In this document: piece after piece, positions 47,232-56,347 of the stretch
How positions within the stretch are numbered: the stretch's first letter is position 1
Layout: every line of letters starts with the position of its first letter
Source of the DNA: Pseudoalteromonas ostreae
GTDB lineage: Bacteria > Pseudomonadota > Gammaproteobacteria > Enterobacterales > Alteromonadaceae
DNA: 64,000 bases
Direction of reading: 5' to 3'
Assembly (NCBI RefSeq): GCF_018069805.1
Contig: NZ_JAGPYN010000009.1
Coordinates: 62,001 to 126,000 of the forward strand
Made by a program: the position numbers and the translations under genes
The notes under the pieces: model-generated
Told to the model about the DNA's origin: nothing
Databases searched by the model: none
What the model saw: only the letters and a program-made list of their open reading frames with translations

Positions 47232-48584
47232 TTAAAGTAGTAATAAACTACCTAACCCTAAGAAAGTGACAAAGCCAACGATATCGGTCACTGTTGTCAA
47301 GATTACTGAACCTGACAGTGCGGGATCGATTTTCATTTTATCTAAAATAGAAGGGATCACTACACCAGACAAAGAGGCTGCTATTAAATTAAGTAAAATA
47401 GCCACGGTGATGGTAATACTGAGCATTACATCACTAAACCAAAAATAGGTAAGCACGCCAATTACCATAGCCCACACACAGCCATTTACGGCACCTACCC
47501 GAAGCTCTTTTTTAAGTAGCGCCTTACGGTTTGAGTCGGTCACCTGACCAAGTGCTAAACCGCGAACAATTACGGTTAACGTTTGGCTTCCAGCAATACC
47601 GCCCATTGACGCAACTACCGGCATTAATACTGCCAATGCAACCACTTGCTCAATGGTTGCGCCAAATAAGCCAATAAACCAGGATGCTAAAAATGCGGTT
47701 GCTAAATTAATACCTAACCAAATACCACGGTTTTTAGCACTTTTTCGTACGTTGGCAAATAGATCTTCATCTTCACGTAAACCACCCGCTTTTGCCGTAG
47801 CTTCATCGGTAACCTCTTGGCGTAATTCGTAAGCTGAGGTAACTTTTAAGCGCCCCAGTAACTTATTATCGACATTAACAACCGGCATAGCCATTTTTTC
47901 ACTGTGGATCACCACTTCCGCAGCTTCGTATAAATCATCGTCGGCATGCAGTGAAGTGATATCGTGATCAGCAAAACTTAATAAGGTGTCTGAGTCCTTA
48001 GCTTTAAATAACGTGTTAACCGATACCTCACCAATTAGCGCGCCTTTGCGGCTCACTAAATAAATAACCTCGGTATATTGCGGTAAGCCTTTTTGCAGAA
48101 TTTTTCGTGCACCACCGACCGTTAGTTTGTCTGAAACCTTAAGTGAATCAAAATCAAGCCAGTGACCCAATTGCTCAGGGTTATATTGCTGCGCTAATTC
48201 GTATTGCTTAGTTTGTACTTCATCTAATTGGCGGCGAGCATATTCAACAAAGCGCTCAGGGATCACCTCTTCAAGTTCAAGTAGCTCGGCTGCGCTCACT
48301 TCATCAAGTAATTTAAAACCGGCATCTTCATCAAGTGTTTGCAATAACCAACGGCAGCTGTCGGCACCTAAATTAATAAAAATTTCGTGCTGAGTGTCTT
48401 CATCTAATAATTGCCAAATATCAATCCGCTGATCTTTTGGTAAGGCTTCAAATAATAACGATAAATGTTCTGTCGAGAGTATTTCTTTGGCGTCAGCTAG
48501 CAGCTTATTTTTACGCTCTGTGGTATCACATTGTAAAAGCCCGTCAATAAGCTGTGGGAGTTGATCAATCGGGTATTCAATCAT
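47232..48584 (-). CDS. mgtE: Magnesium transporter MgtE
   Basis: The 450-residue protein has the MgtE N domain (about 1-130), two CBS domains (about 135-260) and five membrane helices from about residue 285 (FLASWFIGLFGATIEQVVALAVLMPVVASMGGIAGSQ), including the conserved PVVASMGGxxGxQ pore segment. It forms a magnesium-gated channel in the inner membrane. It follows the RND operon by about 110 bp on the same strand but is separated from it by a hairpin. No magnesium riboswitch is visible in the short upstream gap. Confidence 0.95.
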   Translation of the reverse strand: MIEYPIDQLPQLIDGLLQCDTTERKNKLLADAKEILSTEHLSLLFEALPKDQRIDIWQLLDEDTQHEIFINLGADSCRWLLQTLDEDAGFKLLDEVSAAELLELEEVIPERFVEYARRQLDEVQTKQYELAQQYNPEQLGHWLDFDSLKVSDKLTVGGARKILQKGLPQYTEVIYLVSRKGALIGEVSVNTLFKAKDSDTLLSFADHDITSLHADDDLYEAAEVVIHSEKMAMPVVNVDNKLLGRLKVTSAYELRQEVTDEATAKAGGLREDEDLFANVRKSAKNRGIWLGINLATAFLASWFIGLFGATIEQVVALAVLMPVVASMGGIAGSQTLTVIVRGLALGQVTDSNRKALLKKELRVGAVNGCVWAMVIGVLTYFWFSDVMLSITITVAILLNLIAASLSGVVIPSILDKMKIDPALSGSVILTTVTDIVGFVTFLGLGSLLLL

Positions 48585-48663
48585 GTTGAAGCCTTTGAAT
48601 TTAACTACTTTGTATTTAGTTTACCTCAGCTTAAAAAAATAGTTTGAGAAATTTTGCGTAGTA

Positions 48664-48691
48664 TTACCCACAACTCAAAAGCTGTGGGTAA
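48664..48691 (-). terminator. Hairpin after the RND efflux operon
   Basis: A 9-bp stem TTACCCACA / TGTGGGTAA with a 10-base loop lies just after the RND pump stop codon and before mgtE. Confidence 0.6.
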
Positions 48692-48697
48692 AGTTAT

Positions 48698-51600
48698 TTA
48701 TTTAAACCAGCCTTGAGCTCGCTCCATCAGCAAGTAATTAACGGGCACCAGTAACAAGGTAATAAAGGTCGCAAAAATAATCCCAAAGCCCAAGCTTACT
48801 GCCATTGGGATTAAAAATTGCGCTTGAGTGGCTTTTTCAAACAACAACGGCATTAAGCCTATAAAGGTGGTTAAACTGGTTAACAGGACAGGGCGAAAGC
48901 GCGATGCACCGGCCATTTTTACCGCTTCCAGTAACTCCCCCCCTTCTCTGCGTTTTTTATTTATAAAATCAACCAATACTAACGAATCATTCACCACAAC
49001 TCCGATCAAGGCCAACATTCCAAGTAAGCTCATAATGGTTAATTCCATACCCATGATCCAGTGTCCTACCACTGCACCTATCATACCAAAGGGGATCACA
49101 CTCATAACGATTAGCGGCTGTAAATAAGATTTAAACGGAATAGCTAATAACGCATAGATAATGAAAAATACAAATACCAACGCCCAAGCAAGCGAGCCGA
49201 ACGATTCACGTTGCTCTTTCGCTTCACCTTCAAGAGAGTGACTAACGCCAGGATATTGCTGCATTAATTCATCAAGGTAAATTTTTAAATCGGCTTGCAG
49301 TACTGTCATGTTAGTGTTTTCTTTTTCGATATCGGCTGTAACATTCAGGGTGCGGTAGCGGTCGATACGATTAATCGTCGAAGGACTTTGTCCCGGCACT
49401 AGTTTAGCTACGTGTGATAACGGTACTGTGCCACCGGTTGGGGTGTTAATAAGGGTATCTTTTAAGTCAGCCACTGAGCGACGTTCATTTAAAGGTAAAC
49501 GCACCATCACTCTGACGTCATCACGACCACGTTGAATACGCTGTGCTTGAGCACCAAAAAACGAGTTTCGCACCTGCTGCGATACATCAACCCGATTTAA
49601 ACCCAGTGCTAAGCCTTGCTCTGTAAGCTCAATTTGTAGCTCTTCTTTACCATCAGACATGCTATCAGCAATATCAAATACTGTTGGGTATGTCGCTAAA
49701 CGTGCTTTGACCTGCTCAGCCACCTCTTGCAAGATTGATAGCGACGTTGCGCTAAGCTGAACATCAATTGGGTCTGAGCTGCGACCAATTTCAGCCCTAA
49801 AAGTTAAGCTTTCAGCACCAGGGATCACACCTATTAAATCGCGCCATTCACTGGCAAGCTCCCGCGAGCCAATATCAGAGTCGCGGCTTTCAGCTGGTGT
49901 TATTTCAAAACGAACACTGCCTGAATTAGACGCACCACCGCGCCCGCCGGTGGTGGCGAGTATATTTAAAATAACACTTTCACCCGTCTCTTGGTCACGG
50001 TACTTATCTTGTAATTGACGTGCTTTATCCGACATATCAATCACGTATTTATTAGTCACTTCAAATGGAGTACCTGTCGGTAATGTTAAGCTAACACGGA
50101 CCGTTTCGCTCGGAATACGAGGGAAGAAAATAAACTTAGTCCACCCACTGGTAACCATGGTTAAAATAATTAAAAAGATCCCCACAAACAAGCTTACCGT
50201 AGCGAGCTTATGGCGTAAGGCCAAGTTTAATAACGGTTGATAATACTTTAAAATTGCATGCTCAAAACCATCAGCAAAACGCTGTTGAAATTTATCAAAC
50301 TTAGATGGTTCGCCTTTTTGATGACGTAACTTTATGTATTTTAGGTGCGCAGGTAATACAAATTTAGACTCAATCAATGAAAATAATAATACCGGGATCA
50401 CAACCACGGGGATCTGTGCAAACAGAGCGCCACGGCCACCTTCAATAAATGCCAGTGGTAAAAATGCCGCAACTGTAGTTAAAACACCAAACGTTACTGG
50501 CGTTGCCACTTCTTGAGTACCACGAATAGCCGCTTGCTCACCTGATTCAGCAGTTTTTAAATGAGTATAAACATTCTCACCAGTGACGATTGCATCATCA
50601 ACCACAATCCCTAGCACTAAGATGAAGCCAAACAAGCTCATAATGTTTAGCGTTACCCCAAACAATGGCATGGCTAAAAATGCGCCCATAAATGATACTG
50701 GAATACCAATAAATACCCAAAAAGCGATGGCGGGTCGTAAAAATAACGTAAGCAAAGCCAACACTAAAATGCCGCCTTGTAAGGCATTAGTGGTGAGTGT
50801 GGCAATACGACTTTTAACCAGCTCTGAATCATCATCCCAATAACTTAAATCAAACCCTTGTGGTAATTTACTTTGCTGGCCTTCAATATATTCTTTTACT
50901 TCATCGGCTACTGTTATGGCACTTTGTGGACCAATACGATATACATCAATAAAGGCCGCTTGTTTACCGTTAAACCGAGTACGTACTGGGGTTTCTTCAA
51001 AGTCATCGCGGATAGTAGCAATATCACCTAGACGAATAATAGTACCATCTCTTTGATTTTTAACCGCAATGCGAGAAAATTCGTCTTTGCGGTATGCTTG
51101 CCCTTTAGAGCGAATAAGTACATCGCCCCCTTGGGTTTTTAAATTTCCCGCTGAAATATCAGTACTTGAATTTGATATCGCTCGTGAAATATCACTTAAG
51201 CTCAAACTGTATTGACGCAGTGTGTCTTGGCTTACTTCAATCGCTAATTCGTAATCACGCACCCCACTTAGTTCAACTTGAGTAACACTGGGTAAGCGCA
51301 ATAATTGGTCGCGCACTTGTTCTGCATATTCACGGGTTTCTTTTTCACCATAGTCACTGGCAACGGTAACCGCAATAACCTCACGTTTACGCTCTGCAAG
51401 AGCAACAACTGGCTTTTCAGCATCTGCTGGGAAGGTATTGATAGCATCGACGCGGCTTTTTATGTCGGCTAATAACTCTCGAGGATCATAGCCACTATCA
51501 ACCTCAATACTCACTGACGCTGACCCCTCAGATGAGCGACTCGATATTTGTTTGATACCTTCTAAATCTTGCACTGACTCTTCAATGCGAATGGTTACCC

Positions 51601-51781
51601 CTTGCTCTACATCTTCAGGGGTTGAACCACGTAATGATACGCTAACGCTGATCCGATCGGTTTCAAAAGACGGGAAAACTTCTAAAGGAATTTGCGTGGT
51701 AAGGCTAAATAAACCCGCAAAAACAATGCTGATCAGCAATAAATTAGCTGCAACATGGTTTTTAGTAAACCAAGCTATCAT
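48698..51781 (-). CDS. RND efflux transporter, inner-membrane pump subunit
   Basis: The 1027-residue protein is a full-length RND pump: two halves each with one N-terminal helix, a large periplasmic loop and five to six further helices. Family strings include IPLEVFPSFETDRISVSVSL, LGIVVDDAIVTGENVY and LGMLALIGVVVNDSLVLVDF. It belongs to the AcrB/MexB-like superfamily, in the VmeB-type subgroup. It is driven by protons and works with the adaptor and outer-membrane genes of the same operon, whose start overlaps by 4 bp. Substrates are unknown. Confidence 0.94.
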   Translation of the reverse strand: MIAWFTKNHVAANLLLISIVFAGLFSLTTQIPLEVFPSFETDRISVSVSLRGSTPEDVEQGVTIRIEESVQDLEGIKQISSRSSEGSASVSIEVDSGYDPRELLADIKSRVDAINTFPADAEKPVVALAERKREVIAVTVASDYGEKETREYAEQVRDQLLRLPSVTQVELSGVRDYELAIEVSQDTLRQYSLSLSDISRAISNSSTDISAGNLKTQGGDVLIRSKGQAYRKDEFSRIAVKNQRDGTIIRLGDIATIRDDFEETPVRTRFNGKQAAFIDVYRIGPQSAITVADEVKEYIEGQQSKLPQGFDLSYWDDDSELVKSRIATLTTNALQGGILVLALLTLFLRPAIAFWVFIGIPVSFMGAFLAMPLFGVTLNIMSLFGFILVLGIVVDDAIVTGENVYTHLKTAESGEQAAIRGTQEVATPVTFGVLTTVAAFLPLAFIEGGRGALFAQIPVVVIPVLLFSLIESKFVLPAHLKYIKLRHQKGEPSKFDKFQQRFADGFEHAILKYYQPLLNLALRHKLATVSLFVGIFLIILTMVTSGWTKFIFFPRIPSETVRVSLTLPTGTPFEVTNKYVIDMSDKARQLQDKYRDQETGESVILNILATTGGRGGASNSGSVRFEITPAESRDSDIGSRELASEWRDLIGVIPGAESLTFRAEIGRSSDPIDVQLSATSLSILQEVAEQVKARLATYPTVFDIADSMSDGKEELQIELTEQGLALGLNRVDVSQQVRNSFFGAQAQRIQRGRDDVRVMVRLPLNERRSVADLKDTLINTPTGGTVPLSHVAKLVPGQSPSTINRIDRYRTLNVTADIEKENTNMTVLQADLKIYLDELMQQYPGVSHSLEGEAKEQRESFGSLAWALVFVFFIIYALLAIPFKSYLQPLIVMSVIPFGMIGAVVGHWIMGMELTIMSLLGMLALIGVVVNDSLVLVDFINKKRREGGELLEAVKMAGASRFRPVLLTSLTTFIGLMPLLFEKATQAQFLIPMAVSLGFGIIFATFITLLLVPVNYLLMERAQGWFK

Positions 51782-53079
51782 GGCTTATCTCCTTGCGAGC
51801 GTGCAGTTTTACGCTTTTGCATCAGCTCTTCAACAGTGATCCCTTGTTTTTTAGCCATCGCTGCTAACTGTTCACGTGACGGTCTTTTGCCAGTAGGCTG
51901 ACTGCCCTCTTTATCAGCTTCACCAATAACTTTAACAGCAGTACCTGAACTAACTTGGCCAAGTGGTGTAAGCACTAACTTATCACCCATGTTCAAACCA
52001 TCGGCAATAATTGCTTGCGTGGCATTTTGCCACGCTAAGCGGATATTTTTACGCTGTAATACACCTTGCTCAACAATATACACATAAGTACCTTGGTAAA
52101 TAGCACTGTTTGGAATAACTAATACATCAGCGACTAATTTGCCACTGATCTGCGCTTTAATATATTGACCAATCTTAATCGGGTATTGGTTTTGAGCAGC
52201 TGCTTTGTAAGGATCATTGATTTGGGCAACAACATAAAGCTGCTGAGCATTTTCATCAATGGCTCCTTCTGTTCTGGCAACTTGTCCTTGCCACTTTTGC
52301 ATGCCAACTAGGTCAGAGCTAAATTCGACAGTTGAGCCATTGGCATTTTTCATACCATCTCGAAATTGCTCCGGCAAATCAATAAAAGGTAAGTCTTTGT
52401 TTTTAATTGGCAACCGTATTTCAACACTGTCTATTGCGTAAATAGTTGCCAATTGTGTGTTGTTACTCACCACTTGGCCAAGATCAACATTACGACTTAA
52501 TACTCGCCCAGCATAAGGGGCTGTTATCTTTGTGCGCTCTAAGTTTAAATTCGCTTTTTCAAGCTTTGCTTGTGCTGAAAGAACTTGCGCTTGAGCTGCG
52601 GCTAGTTGCGGTTCTCGCAGTACTAAATTACTTGCCTGCTCACCATTACCTAAACGCTGCCAATCGATAATAGCTTGACGACTACGTGCTTGTTCTTCTT
52701 GAAACCCTTGCTGCGTAGTGAGTAAATTAGCTTGCGCTTCTTTCACTTCAGCGCGGTGATCTCTGTCATCAAGCTGCATAAGCACATCACCTTTTTCAAA
52801 AAAGCCCCCCTCTCTAAATTGCTCACTGCTGGCGATGATCTGTCCTGACGCTTGAGCGACCAAGATACTTTGAGTGCGCGGCTTTACAGTACCAAAACTG
52901 TCAACCATCACTTGATACGGCTGTGGCTGTAAAGTTTGCACCGCCACACTTATTTGCGCTTTAGGTGGTGAGCCAAAACGCTTTGCTTCTGGTGGGTTTG
53001 AGCTAATAAACATTACTATCAAGGCAGTAGCTGCGATTATAGCCGCAGGGATAATAATTTTGGTTTGTTTAATATTCAT
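51778..53079 (-). CDS. RND efflux periplasmic adaptor (membrane fusion protein)
   Basis: The 433-residue protein has an N-terminal membrane anchor (about 7-25), a biotinyl-lipoyl-like hairpin (VAQASGQIIASSEQFREGGFF), a coiled-coil hairpin (about 110-180) and beta-barrel domains. It has a charged C-terminal tail rich in Lys, Arg and Gln. It bridges the pump and the TolC-like channel. It overlaps the pump gene by 4 bp and follows the channel gene by 2 bp. Confidence 0.94.
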   Translation of the reverse strand: MNIKQTKIIIPAAIIAATALIVMFISSNPPEAKRFGSPPKAQISVAVQTLQPQPYQVMVDSFGTVKPRTQSILVAQASGQIIASSEQFREGGFFEKGDVLMQLDDRDHRAEVKEAQANLLTTQQGFQEEQARSRQAIIDWQRLGNGEQASNLVLREPQLAAAQAQVLSAQAKLEKANLNLERTKITAPYAGRVLSRNVDLGQVVSNNTQLATIYAIDSVEIRLPIKNKDLPFIDLPEQFRDGMKNANGSTVEFSSDLVGMQKWQGQVARTEGAIDENAQQLYVVAQINDPYKAAAQNQYPIKIGQYIKAQISGKLVADVLVIPNSAIYQGTYVYIVEQGVLQRKNIRLAWQNATQAIIADGLNMGDKLVLTPLGQVSSGTAVKVIGEADKEGSQPTGKRPSREQLAAMAKKQGITVEELMQKRKTARSQGDKP

Positions 53080-53081
53080 AA

Positions 53082-54482
53082 TTATTGCTCAGTTGACTCG
53101 TTGGTTGGCTGTGAAAAATCGCCACCAAGGGCAATATGGAGATTAATTCGGTTAATAATTAATTGGTTCTTAATTTCAATAACAGAGCTTTGTGCATCAA
53201 AAGAGCGGTCTTGTGCATCTAATACCGTAGTGTAAGTTACTAAGCCACTTTGATATTGCTCAAAAGAAAGTTGCTCTGCTGCCATAGCATTTTCTTGTGC
53301 TTTAAGCGTTGCTTGATAGCGCTGTTGTAATGACTGCTCTTGCGAAATAGCTTGTTCAACATCATTAAATGCATCATACAAACTCGCTAAATAATTTTGC
53401 TCCTGGCTTAGCACTGCTAACCGCGCAGCTTCCTCGTTTGCTTTTAGTCTACCTGCATCAAAAAGGGGCGAAGAAATACTGCCCACTAATGACCATGCTA
53501 AGCTTGATGGTGAAAACAAATCACTGACACGATCGGCGTTGTCACCTAACGTAGCGCTCAAATTTAAACTTGGAAAACGTTGTTTATGGGCATAGGCTAA
53601 ATTAGCATCGCTACTTAATAGTTGATACCAACTGGCCATTAAACTTGGTTTACGGGTGATCAGTTCTGACGGTAAACCTAATGGAATAGGTTTATCTAAT
53701 AATGGTAGGTCAGCCTCAACAGTTAAGGCTCCTTTTGGATAATCTCCAGTTAGCCGTTCAAGTGTTCGAATAGCTTGATTCGATGTCGCTTTTTGCCCGG
53801 CAATTCGCGAGCGTTCTGTATTTAGTTCATTACGCGTTAAATACACATCTAACGCATCATTTAAACCTTGGCGATAACCCGATTCAATAATTGCCAAATT
53901 TTGCTCTGCGTTTTTTTCTCGTTGCTGGTACAGCGCCAATAATTTTTGCGCCGTTATTACATTAAACCAGCCACTGACTACATCGCCTACTAAGCGCTGC
54001 TTATTTTGCTCAAAATTGGCTTGCTCTGCTAAAAATTCAAGATTAGCTTGACGCTCTGCATCAGATAACTTACCCCATAGATCAATTTCGTAGCTGAGGG
54101 TTAAATTTGCCGAACTGGCATTATTGTAGCTAACTGGGCGATTATCTTTGCTGCGATTAGTTCGCGCCGATAAATCTAAACTCGGCCAAAGAGCCGCCCC
54201 CGAGGCAATTAGCTGCTGCTGTTTAATAGCAACATCATAACCGGACTGCAAAATTTGCTGGTTATTTGCTAATGCCTGTTCAACAAGAAAAAAAACTTGT
54301 GGGTTTTCTAGCTGCTGCAGCCAATTATCTTCAACCTTTAATGCAGACGTAGTCGCTTGTTGCCAAAGCTCAGGGGTATTTGCGATATCTTGCGCACGTT
54401 CAGTAGGATTGAGCTGATTGCTGCATGCACTGAGCAGCAGCACACTCACCGCCACTAAACTCGGCTTAAGTTGCCAAATCAT
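53082..54482 (-). CDS. Outer-membrane efflux lipoprotein (NodT/TolC type)
   Basis: The 466-residue protein has a lipoprotein signal with lipobox LLSAC (Cys20) and the duplicated long-helix layout of NodT-type channels (SARTNRSKDN strand, YEIDLWGKLSDAERQANLEF helix, second repeat with SSPLFDAGRLKANEEAARL). It is the first gene of the tripartite efflux operon and forms its trimeric exit duct. Confidence 0.94.
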   Translation of the reverse strand: MIWQLKPSLVAVSVLLLSACSNQLNPTERAQDIANTPELWQQATTSALKVEDNWLQQLENPQVFFLVEQALANNQQILQSGYDVAIKQQQLIASGAALWPSLDLSARTNRSKDNRPVSYNNASSANLTLSYEIDLWGKLSDAERQANLEFLAEQANFEQNKQRLVGDVVSGWFNVITAQKLLALYQQREKNAEQNLAIIESGYRQGLNDALDVYLTRNELNTERSRIAGQKATSNQAIRTLERLTGDYPKGALTVEADLPLLDKPIPLGLPSELITRKPSLMASWYQLLSSDANLAYAHKQRFPSLNLSATLGDNADRVSDLFSPSSLAWSLVGSISSPLFDAGRLKANEEAARLAVLSQEQNYLASLYDAFNDVEQAISQEQSLQQRYQATLKAQENAMAAEQLSFEQYQSGLVTYTTVLDAQDRSFDAQSSVIEIKNQLIINRINLHIALGGDFSQPTNESTEQ

Positions 54483-54623
54483 ATAAAAACCTGAATTACT
54501 TATATTTATGAGTGTAATTCAAGCACCAGCGCAGCAATAGCTCAACTGACTTTACATAACATTACACATGCTTAAGGGAAGCAGCGATGAAGCGCAGGTT
54601 TTATGGGATTAAAGGTGCTAGCT

Positions 54624-54661
54624 GCTAGGTGCTAGGTGCTAGGTGCTAGGTGCTAGGTGCT
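54624..54661. repeat. 7-bp tandem repeat (GCTAGGT), five copies plus
   Basis: Five perfect GCTAGGT units run from 54624 to 54658 and a partial GCT follows. It lies between the efflux operon start and the tRNA terminator. It is non-coding, but copy number may vary by slippage. Confidence 0.9.
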
Positions 54662-54708
54662 AAAATTAAAAAGCACAGCCATGTATTTGGCAAACTTTTT
54701 TCAAAAAC

Positions 54709-54740
54709 AAAAAAGCCCCCGCATTTTCATGCAGGGCTTT
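54709..54740 (-). terminator. Duplicate terminator distal to the tRNA operon
   Basis: On the minus strand the sequence forms a GCCCTGCAT / ATGCGGGGGC-type stem followed by a T-run. It is an almost exact copy of the terminator at 54879-54911, and both are preceded by the same ATTTATATT spacer and CACCA end. Confidence 0.8.
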
Positions 54741-54759
54741 AATATAAATGGTGTACTGA

Positions 54760-54860
54760 GGCAGCAAAAAATTGTCTAGAACAATTTTTAACATCCGAAG
54801 GATGGCCCGTAGGGCAAAATACAGGGAAGTATTTTGTAATCGAACGCAGTTCGATGCCGC
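54760..54860. repeat. Five-hairpin structured repeat, copy 1
   Basis: Five back-to-back inverted repeats are visible: AAAAATTGT/ACAATTTTT, CATCC/GGATG, GCCC/GGGC, AAAATAC/GTATTTT and TCGAAC/GTTCGA, each with a loop of three to six bases. A second copy with the same stems and different loops lies at 55365-55460. It sits between the two copies of the tRNA terminator. Confidence 0.85.
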
Positions 54861-54878
54861 ACAACTGACTAACTAGTT

Positions 54879-54911
54879 AAAAAAAAGCCCCGCATTTTCA
54901 TGCAGGGCTTT
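54879..54911 (-). terminator. Terminator of the tRNA operon
   Basis: Immediately after the CCA of the last tRNA-Phe and a short ATTTATATT spacer, the minus strand folds as GCCCTGCAT-loop-ATGCGGGGC followed by eight or more T residues. Confidence 0.88.
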
Positions 54912-54919
54912 AATATAAA

Positions 54920-54995
54920 TGGTGCCTCGACGCGGAATCGAACCACGGACACGAGGATTTTCAATCCTCTGCTCTACCGACTGAGCTATCGAGGC
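54920..54995 (-). tRNA. tRNA-Phe(GAA): tRNA-Phe (GAA)
   Basis: The 76 bases including encoded CCA form a full cloverleaf: acceptor GCCTCGA / TCGAGGC, D arm GCTCAGTCGGTAGAGC, anticodon stem GAGGA/TCCTC with loop TTGAAAA, and T loop TTCGATT. It is the last tRNA of the operon. Confidence 0.97.
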
Positions 54996-55049
54996 ACATT
55001 AACTGTGCTGTAAAACGTATTAAAAATACTACATTTCACTTTTATAAAA

Positions 55050-55131
55050 GGTGCCGACTAACCGAGTCGAACGGATAACCTGAATGAGTTGCTGATTACA
55101 GTCAGTTTTTCTCTCAAGTTATCTAAATAAA
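55050..55131 (-). pseudogene. Tandem tRNA-Thr 3'-half remnant 1
   Basis: The unit keeps the T arm, acceptor 3' strand and CC end of tRNA-Thr and a broken anticodon arm, but lacks the 5' acceptor strand and D arm. It is the first of three units with an 83-bp period; the third is the intact tRNA-Thr at 55215. Confidence 0.85.
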
Positions 55132-55214
55132 TGGTGCCGACTAACCGAGTCGAACGGATAACCTGAATGAGTTGCTGATTACATTCAGTTTTTCTCTCAA
55201 GTTATCTAAATAAA
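55132..55214 (-). pseudogene. Tandem tRNA-Thr 3'-half remnant 2
   Basis: It is nearly identical to the previous unit, again with an intact T arm and CCA but no 5' half. The two copies differ by only a few bases, so the duplication is recent. Confidence 0.85.
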
Positions 55215-55290
<76 letters not shown>

Positions 55291-55348
55291 ACACTAAACT
55301 GTGTGCTAAGGCACGTTTCAATTTTAAAGATTGATAACTTTTAATAAA

Positions 55349-55364
55349 TGGTGCCTCGACGCGG
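55349..55364 (-). pseudogene. Truncated tRNA-Phe 3' end at the repeat junction
   Basis: Sixteen bases equal to the 3' end of tRNA-Phe (acceptor strand, part of the T stem, CCA) abut the second five-hairpin repeat. The rest of that tRNA is gone. Confidence 0.85.
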
Positions 55365-55460
55365 TAAAAAATTGTCAGGAACAATTTTTAACATCCGAAA
55401 GATGGCCCGCAGGGCAAAATACATGGATGTATTTTGTAATCGAACGTAGTTCGATGACGC
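55365..55460. repeat. Five-hairpin structured repeat, copy 2
   Basis: The same five stems as copy 1 are seen, with changed loops (for example cagga for ctaga, gca for gta, gta for gca). The fourth stem is extended to AAAATACAT/ATGTATTTT, while the second stem is weakened to CATC/GATG. It lies inside the tRNA operon transcript, joined to a tRNA-Phe fragment. Confidence 0.85.
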
Positions 55461-55485
55461 ATACAACTTAGTATCAAACAATAAA

Positions 55486-55561
55486 TGGTGCCTCGACGCG
55501 GAATCGAACCACGGACACGAGGATTTTCAATCCTCTGCTCTACCGACTGAGCTATCGAGGC
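55486..55561 (-). tRNA. tRNA-Phe(GAA): tRNA-Phe (GAA)
   Basis: The sequence is identical to the tRNA-Phe at 54920-54995 as read by eye, with acceptor GCCTCGA / TCGAGGC, loop TTGAAAA and encoded CCA. Confidence 0.97.
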
Positions 55562-55610
55562 ACATTAACTGTGCTGATCCATTGTTAAACTAACAATAAA
55601 TCTAAATAAA

Positions 55611-55686
<76 letters not shown>

Positions 55687-55758
55687 ACACTAAACTGTGT
55701 GCTAAGGCACGCATAATAATGTTTTAATTATTTGATTTAAACACTATTATTTAAATAA

Positions 55759-55834
55759 TGGTGCCCAGACGCGGAATCGAACCACGGACACGAGGATTTT
55801 CAATCCTCTGCTCTACCGACTGAGCTATCTGGGC
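55759..55834 (-). tRNA. tRNA-Phe(GAA): tRNA-Phe (GAA), variant acceptor stem
   Basis: This copy differs from the other two in a compensated acceptor stem, GCCCAGA / TCTGGGC, while D arm, anticodon arm (TTGAAAA) and T arm are the same. It is the first intact tRNA after the promoter. Confidence 0.97.
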
Positions 55835-55911
55835 AATTTCAGTTTTAATAAAAATCACAAAGGATTTTCAATGCAATTCCCACTTAGCTCTACTGACTGA
55901 GCTATCTGGGC
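55835..55911 (-). pseudogene. Tandem tRNA-Phe 5'-half remnant 1
   Basis: On the minus strand it reads GCCCAGATAGCTCAGTCAG, then a D-arm end and a broken anticodon arm that still contains TTGAAAATCC. The T arm and the 3' acceptor strand are missing. Two more units of 77-78 bp follow. Confidence 0.85.
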
Positions 55912-55989
55912 AATTTCAGTTTTAATAAAAAATCACAAAGGATTTTCAATGTAATTCCCACTTAGCTCTACTGACTGAGCTATCTGGGC
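55912..55989 (-). pseudogene. Tandem tRNA-Phe 5'-half remnant 2
   Basis: It is nearly identical to remnant 1, differing at one or two positions (for example GTAATTCC for GCAATTCC on the plus strand and one extra A). Confidence 0.85.
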
Positions 55990-56066
55990 AATTTCAGTTT
56001 TAATAAAAAATCACAAAGGATTTTCAATGCAATTCCCACTTAGCTCTACTGACTGAGCTATCTGGG
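55990..56066 (-). pseudogene. Tandem tRNA-Phe 5'-half remnant 3 (promoter-proximal)
   Basis: It is the unit nearest the promoter; its first base is changed so that the transcript would begin with A-CCCAGATAG. The transcript start predicted from the promoter lies only a few bases upstream, so this was probably the original first tRNA of the operon. Confidence 0.82.
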
Positions 56067-56076
56067 TGTGCGGCGT

Positions 56077-56105
56077 ATTAAACTGGTTTTGCCCTTTCAA
56101 GTCAA
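56077..56105 (-). promoter_or_regulatory. tRNA operon promoter
   Basis: On the minus strand TTGACT (-35, 56105-56100) and TTTAAT (-10, 56082-56077) are separated by exactly 17 bases. A GC-rich discriminator (ACGCCGCAC) follows, as is typical of growth-rate and ppGpp-controlled stable RNA promoters. Confidence 0.82.
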
Positions 56106-56347
56106 CTTTTTTTTTATTCTTTATAACTGTTTGCATAGTTTTTCAACAAAGCGATTAATAAATGTAAAACCCACTGTTTTTTTTCAGCAATAACTCGTTA
56201 ATTTATGTATCGAATAGATATTTTAACTGCTTTGCATACAACCGCACTAAAAACGTAGTGAATTATTTCTGGTAAATGGTAGGATTGATTTCCAGTACAA
56301 AAGCGATTGTTTAGATTGCGGTTGATAATAGATAAGTTGGATAATAA

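Noticed and set aside
48585..48697. Magnesium riboswitch before mgtE
   Set aside because: The gap is only 113 bp, is largely occupied by the RND operon terminator, and shows no M-box-like structure.
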